Assembly (NCBI RefSeq): GCF_958295425.1 | Contig: NC_081134.1 | Coordinates: forward strand, 3,934,054-3,998,053 | Direction of reading: 5' to 3' | Length of the DNA stretch: 64,000 bases | Source of the DNA: Solea solea | Taxonomy: Eukaryota; Chordata; Actinopteri; Pleuronectiformes; Soleidae | Shown: one piece after another, positions 62,745 through 64,000 of the stretch | Numbering within the stretch: position 1 is the stretch's first letter | Layout: each line of letters starts with the position of its first letter | Translations under genes and position numbers: made by a program | The notes under the pieces: generated by a model | Told to the model about the DNA's origin: nothing | Database searches by the model: none | Seen by the model: the letters and a program-made list of their open reading frames with translations, nothing else

Positions 62745-64000
62745 TCAGTTTGGCAGGTTGTCCATCTGTGAGCCTGACTGGTAAGACTGGATGTCCTCTC
62801 CAATGTACTCTGATACTGTGGAGGAAGAAGAGTTTATCAGTCAGTCAGTCCACCATATGCACCCAGTTATTTGGAAAGTAGAAACATGTTAAAAATGTAT
62901 ATACTCATACATGTATATACTGTAGATTGATTTGATAGAAACATTTTCAGAGTAACTTAATACTTAATACATCGGAGGGAAGAATCTCAAGACAACTTAT
63001 CACAAGAAACATTTTAAGTTAAGCCATTTTGGCACATTTCTTTTAATAGGCTACTTTGCAGTTAAAATGTTTTACATTGTTGGTTAAGTTCATGTCACAA
63101 TTTGTCATCACTGAACAGAACAAACTGTTTGGCAACATTTAAACATAATACTTGGCATGTGTCAGACCATATCTTACATATTATAATCTTATCTAATGTC
63201 TTGGCATAGAAACTGTGCCTCCATAATATATTTTATCTTGGTATTGGCAGTATTGACAGTAATGGCGCTGATATACAGTATAATAATGACAACAAGTCAA
63301 GCTTTGTATGAAAATAGAAACACCGGTTCCTAGAGAGTGACGTTTTTCTATCTCACAATCAGCTGACTGTCGCGGCGGAACGTGACATTACTCCGGTACC
63401 CCAAGGGAAGGGTGCCAAAAATGGACCCAAAACGGTTGGGTCTGGTTATTTCCGCACTTCCTGATATGTAATATGTACCGTTCTGTACCAAACTCCAAAT
63501 TTACTTTAACAAAGTTACTTCAACAAAGAAGATTAAAAAGTGGTTCATAAACAACACACTAGCTTGAAGACCTTTTAGAGTCTTCCTTCATTGACCACTA
63601 GGTTCTCATCATTTTAGAATAATTGTGACTCCTATGACAGCCAAATATGATAGATAGTGTTACCCATTACCCTAACTACCCTAAATGTCAAAAGAATCAA
63701 TAAATGTTAAACATTCAAACACCTCAACTTAAAAACATTAAAAACAGTTTTATATTCAAGGCAACTCACCTTCTTCAAAGGTAATGTGGTGCATAGACAC
63801 TGAGCTGGTAAACTCCAGTGGGCACTCCTGGATCTTGGCGTCCCTCTCTAAACCATGTCCCATTCCCACCAGCCTTCCCTGAGGGTCCCAGCCGTCATAG
63901 TGGGAGTAGGGTACTGGGCACATGTCCTGATAGGCACTGGGCTGGGAAGGAGGGGAGGGACACACCTCCTGAGGATAAATAGTGTACTGGGGGTAAGGGG
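62745..64000 (-). CDS. Unidentified gene, last two exons only (Pro/Tyr-rich C-terminus); STAT6 possible
   Basis: Two exons on the minus strand: 64000 (runs off the window) to 63770, and 62815-62745 with TGA at 62745-62747. Both splice sites are consensus (GAAG|GTGAGT; CCACAG|TATC). They join as ITFEE-VSEYIGEDIQSYQ and end QMDNLPN. The visible tail of about 99 residues is rich in Pro, Tyr, Gln and Ser (PYPQYTIYPQEV, PVPYSHYDGWDPQGRL). It has no transmembrane or folded domain and looks like a transactivation tail or a signalling tail. The pentamer IGEDI within an otherwise disordered tail recalls the transactivation domain of STAT6, but this is one short match from memory and I do not assign the gene. 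A minus-strand AATAAA at 62532-62537 fits its polyadenylation signal. Confidence 0.6.
63340..63480 (-). repeat. Dispersed repeat copy B (CCTTCCCTTGGGGTACC family), in an intron
   Basis: Contains GGTACCCCAAGGGAAGG, the reverse complement of the core at 8529-8545, with CATTACTCC next to it, matching AGAGTAATG of copy A. It lies between the last two exons of the right-edge gene. Confidence 0.5.

Overview
The window is nuclear DNA from a ray-finned fish, probably a percomorph-type teleost. The genes are split by short GT-AG introns. The proteins match vertebrate families at almost full length. The spacers carry microsatellites and small dispersed repeats typical of teleosts. The species cannot be named from sequence alone.

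Four well-supported genes lie one after another on the minus strand. In transcription order they are PEX19 (48105 to 45148), COPA (42563 to 29796), NCSTN (29069 to 18272) and VANGL2 (4664 to 486, with a possible 5' part reaching 6198 or about 16600). I rebuilt each from splice junctions, and all close in frame: PEX19 296 aa in 8 exons, COPA 1221 aa in 30 exons, NCSTN 701 aa in 17 exons, VANGL2 523 aa in 7 coding exons. This is the human 1q23 neighbourhood (PEX19-COPA-NCSTN-VANGL2), but here all four point the same way and NHLH1 is not seen. On the plus strand a single-exon coding region at 53801-54682 encodes a MYADM-like MARVEL membrane protein. At the right edge (62745-64000, minus) are the last two exons of a gene with a Pro/Tyr-rich tail; STAT6 is a weak guess.

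Layout: 1-4980 VANGL2 coding exons; 4980-18270 VANGL2 5' region and spacer, rich in transposon relics; 18272-29069 NCSTN; 29796-42563 COPA; 42564-45147 spacer; 45148-48105 PEX19; 48106-53800 spacer and putative MYADM-like 5' exon; 53801-56055 MYADM-like gene and 3'UTR; 56056-62520 gene-poor spacer; 62520-64000 partial gene.

The four linked genes do not form one pathway, though three concern membrane trafficking or sorting. PEX19 chaperones peroxisomal membrane proteins, COPA is a COPI coat subunit, NCSTN is a gamma-secretase subunit that passes through the ER and Golgi, and VANGL2 is a planar-polarity membrane protein.

Most notable observations: (1) VANGL2 has an in-frame N-terminal extension upstream of its usual ATG, open back to an AUA codon, plus a separate upstream AUG mini-exon that would splice into it in frame. 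(2) An 828-bp hAT-type non-autonomous transposon lies at 14318-15145 with a perfect 8-bp target-site duplication. (3) There are two long near-perfect hairpins, one in a COPA intron and one between COPA and PEX19. (4) Several multi-copy small repeats are present. I found no CRISPR array, operon, prophage or bacterial-type system.
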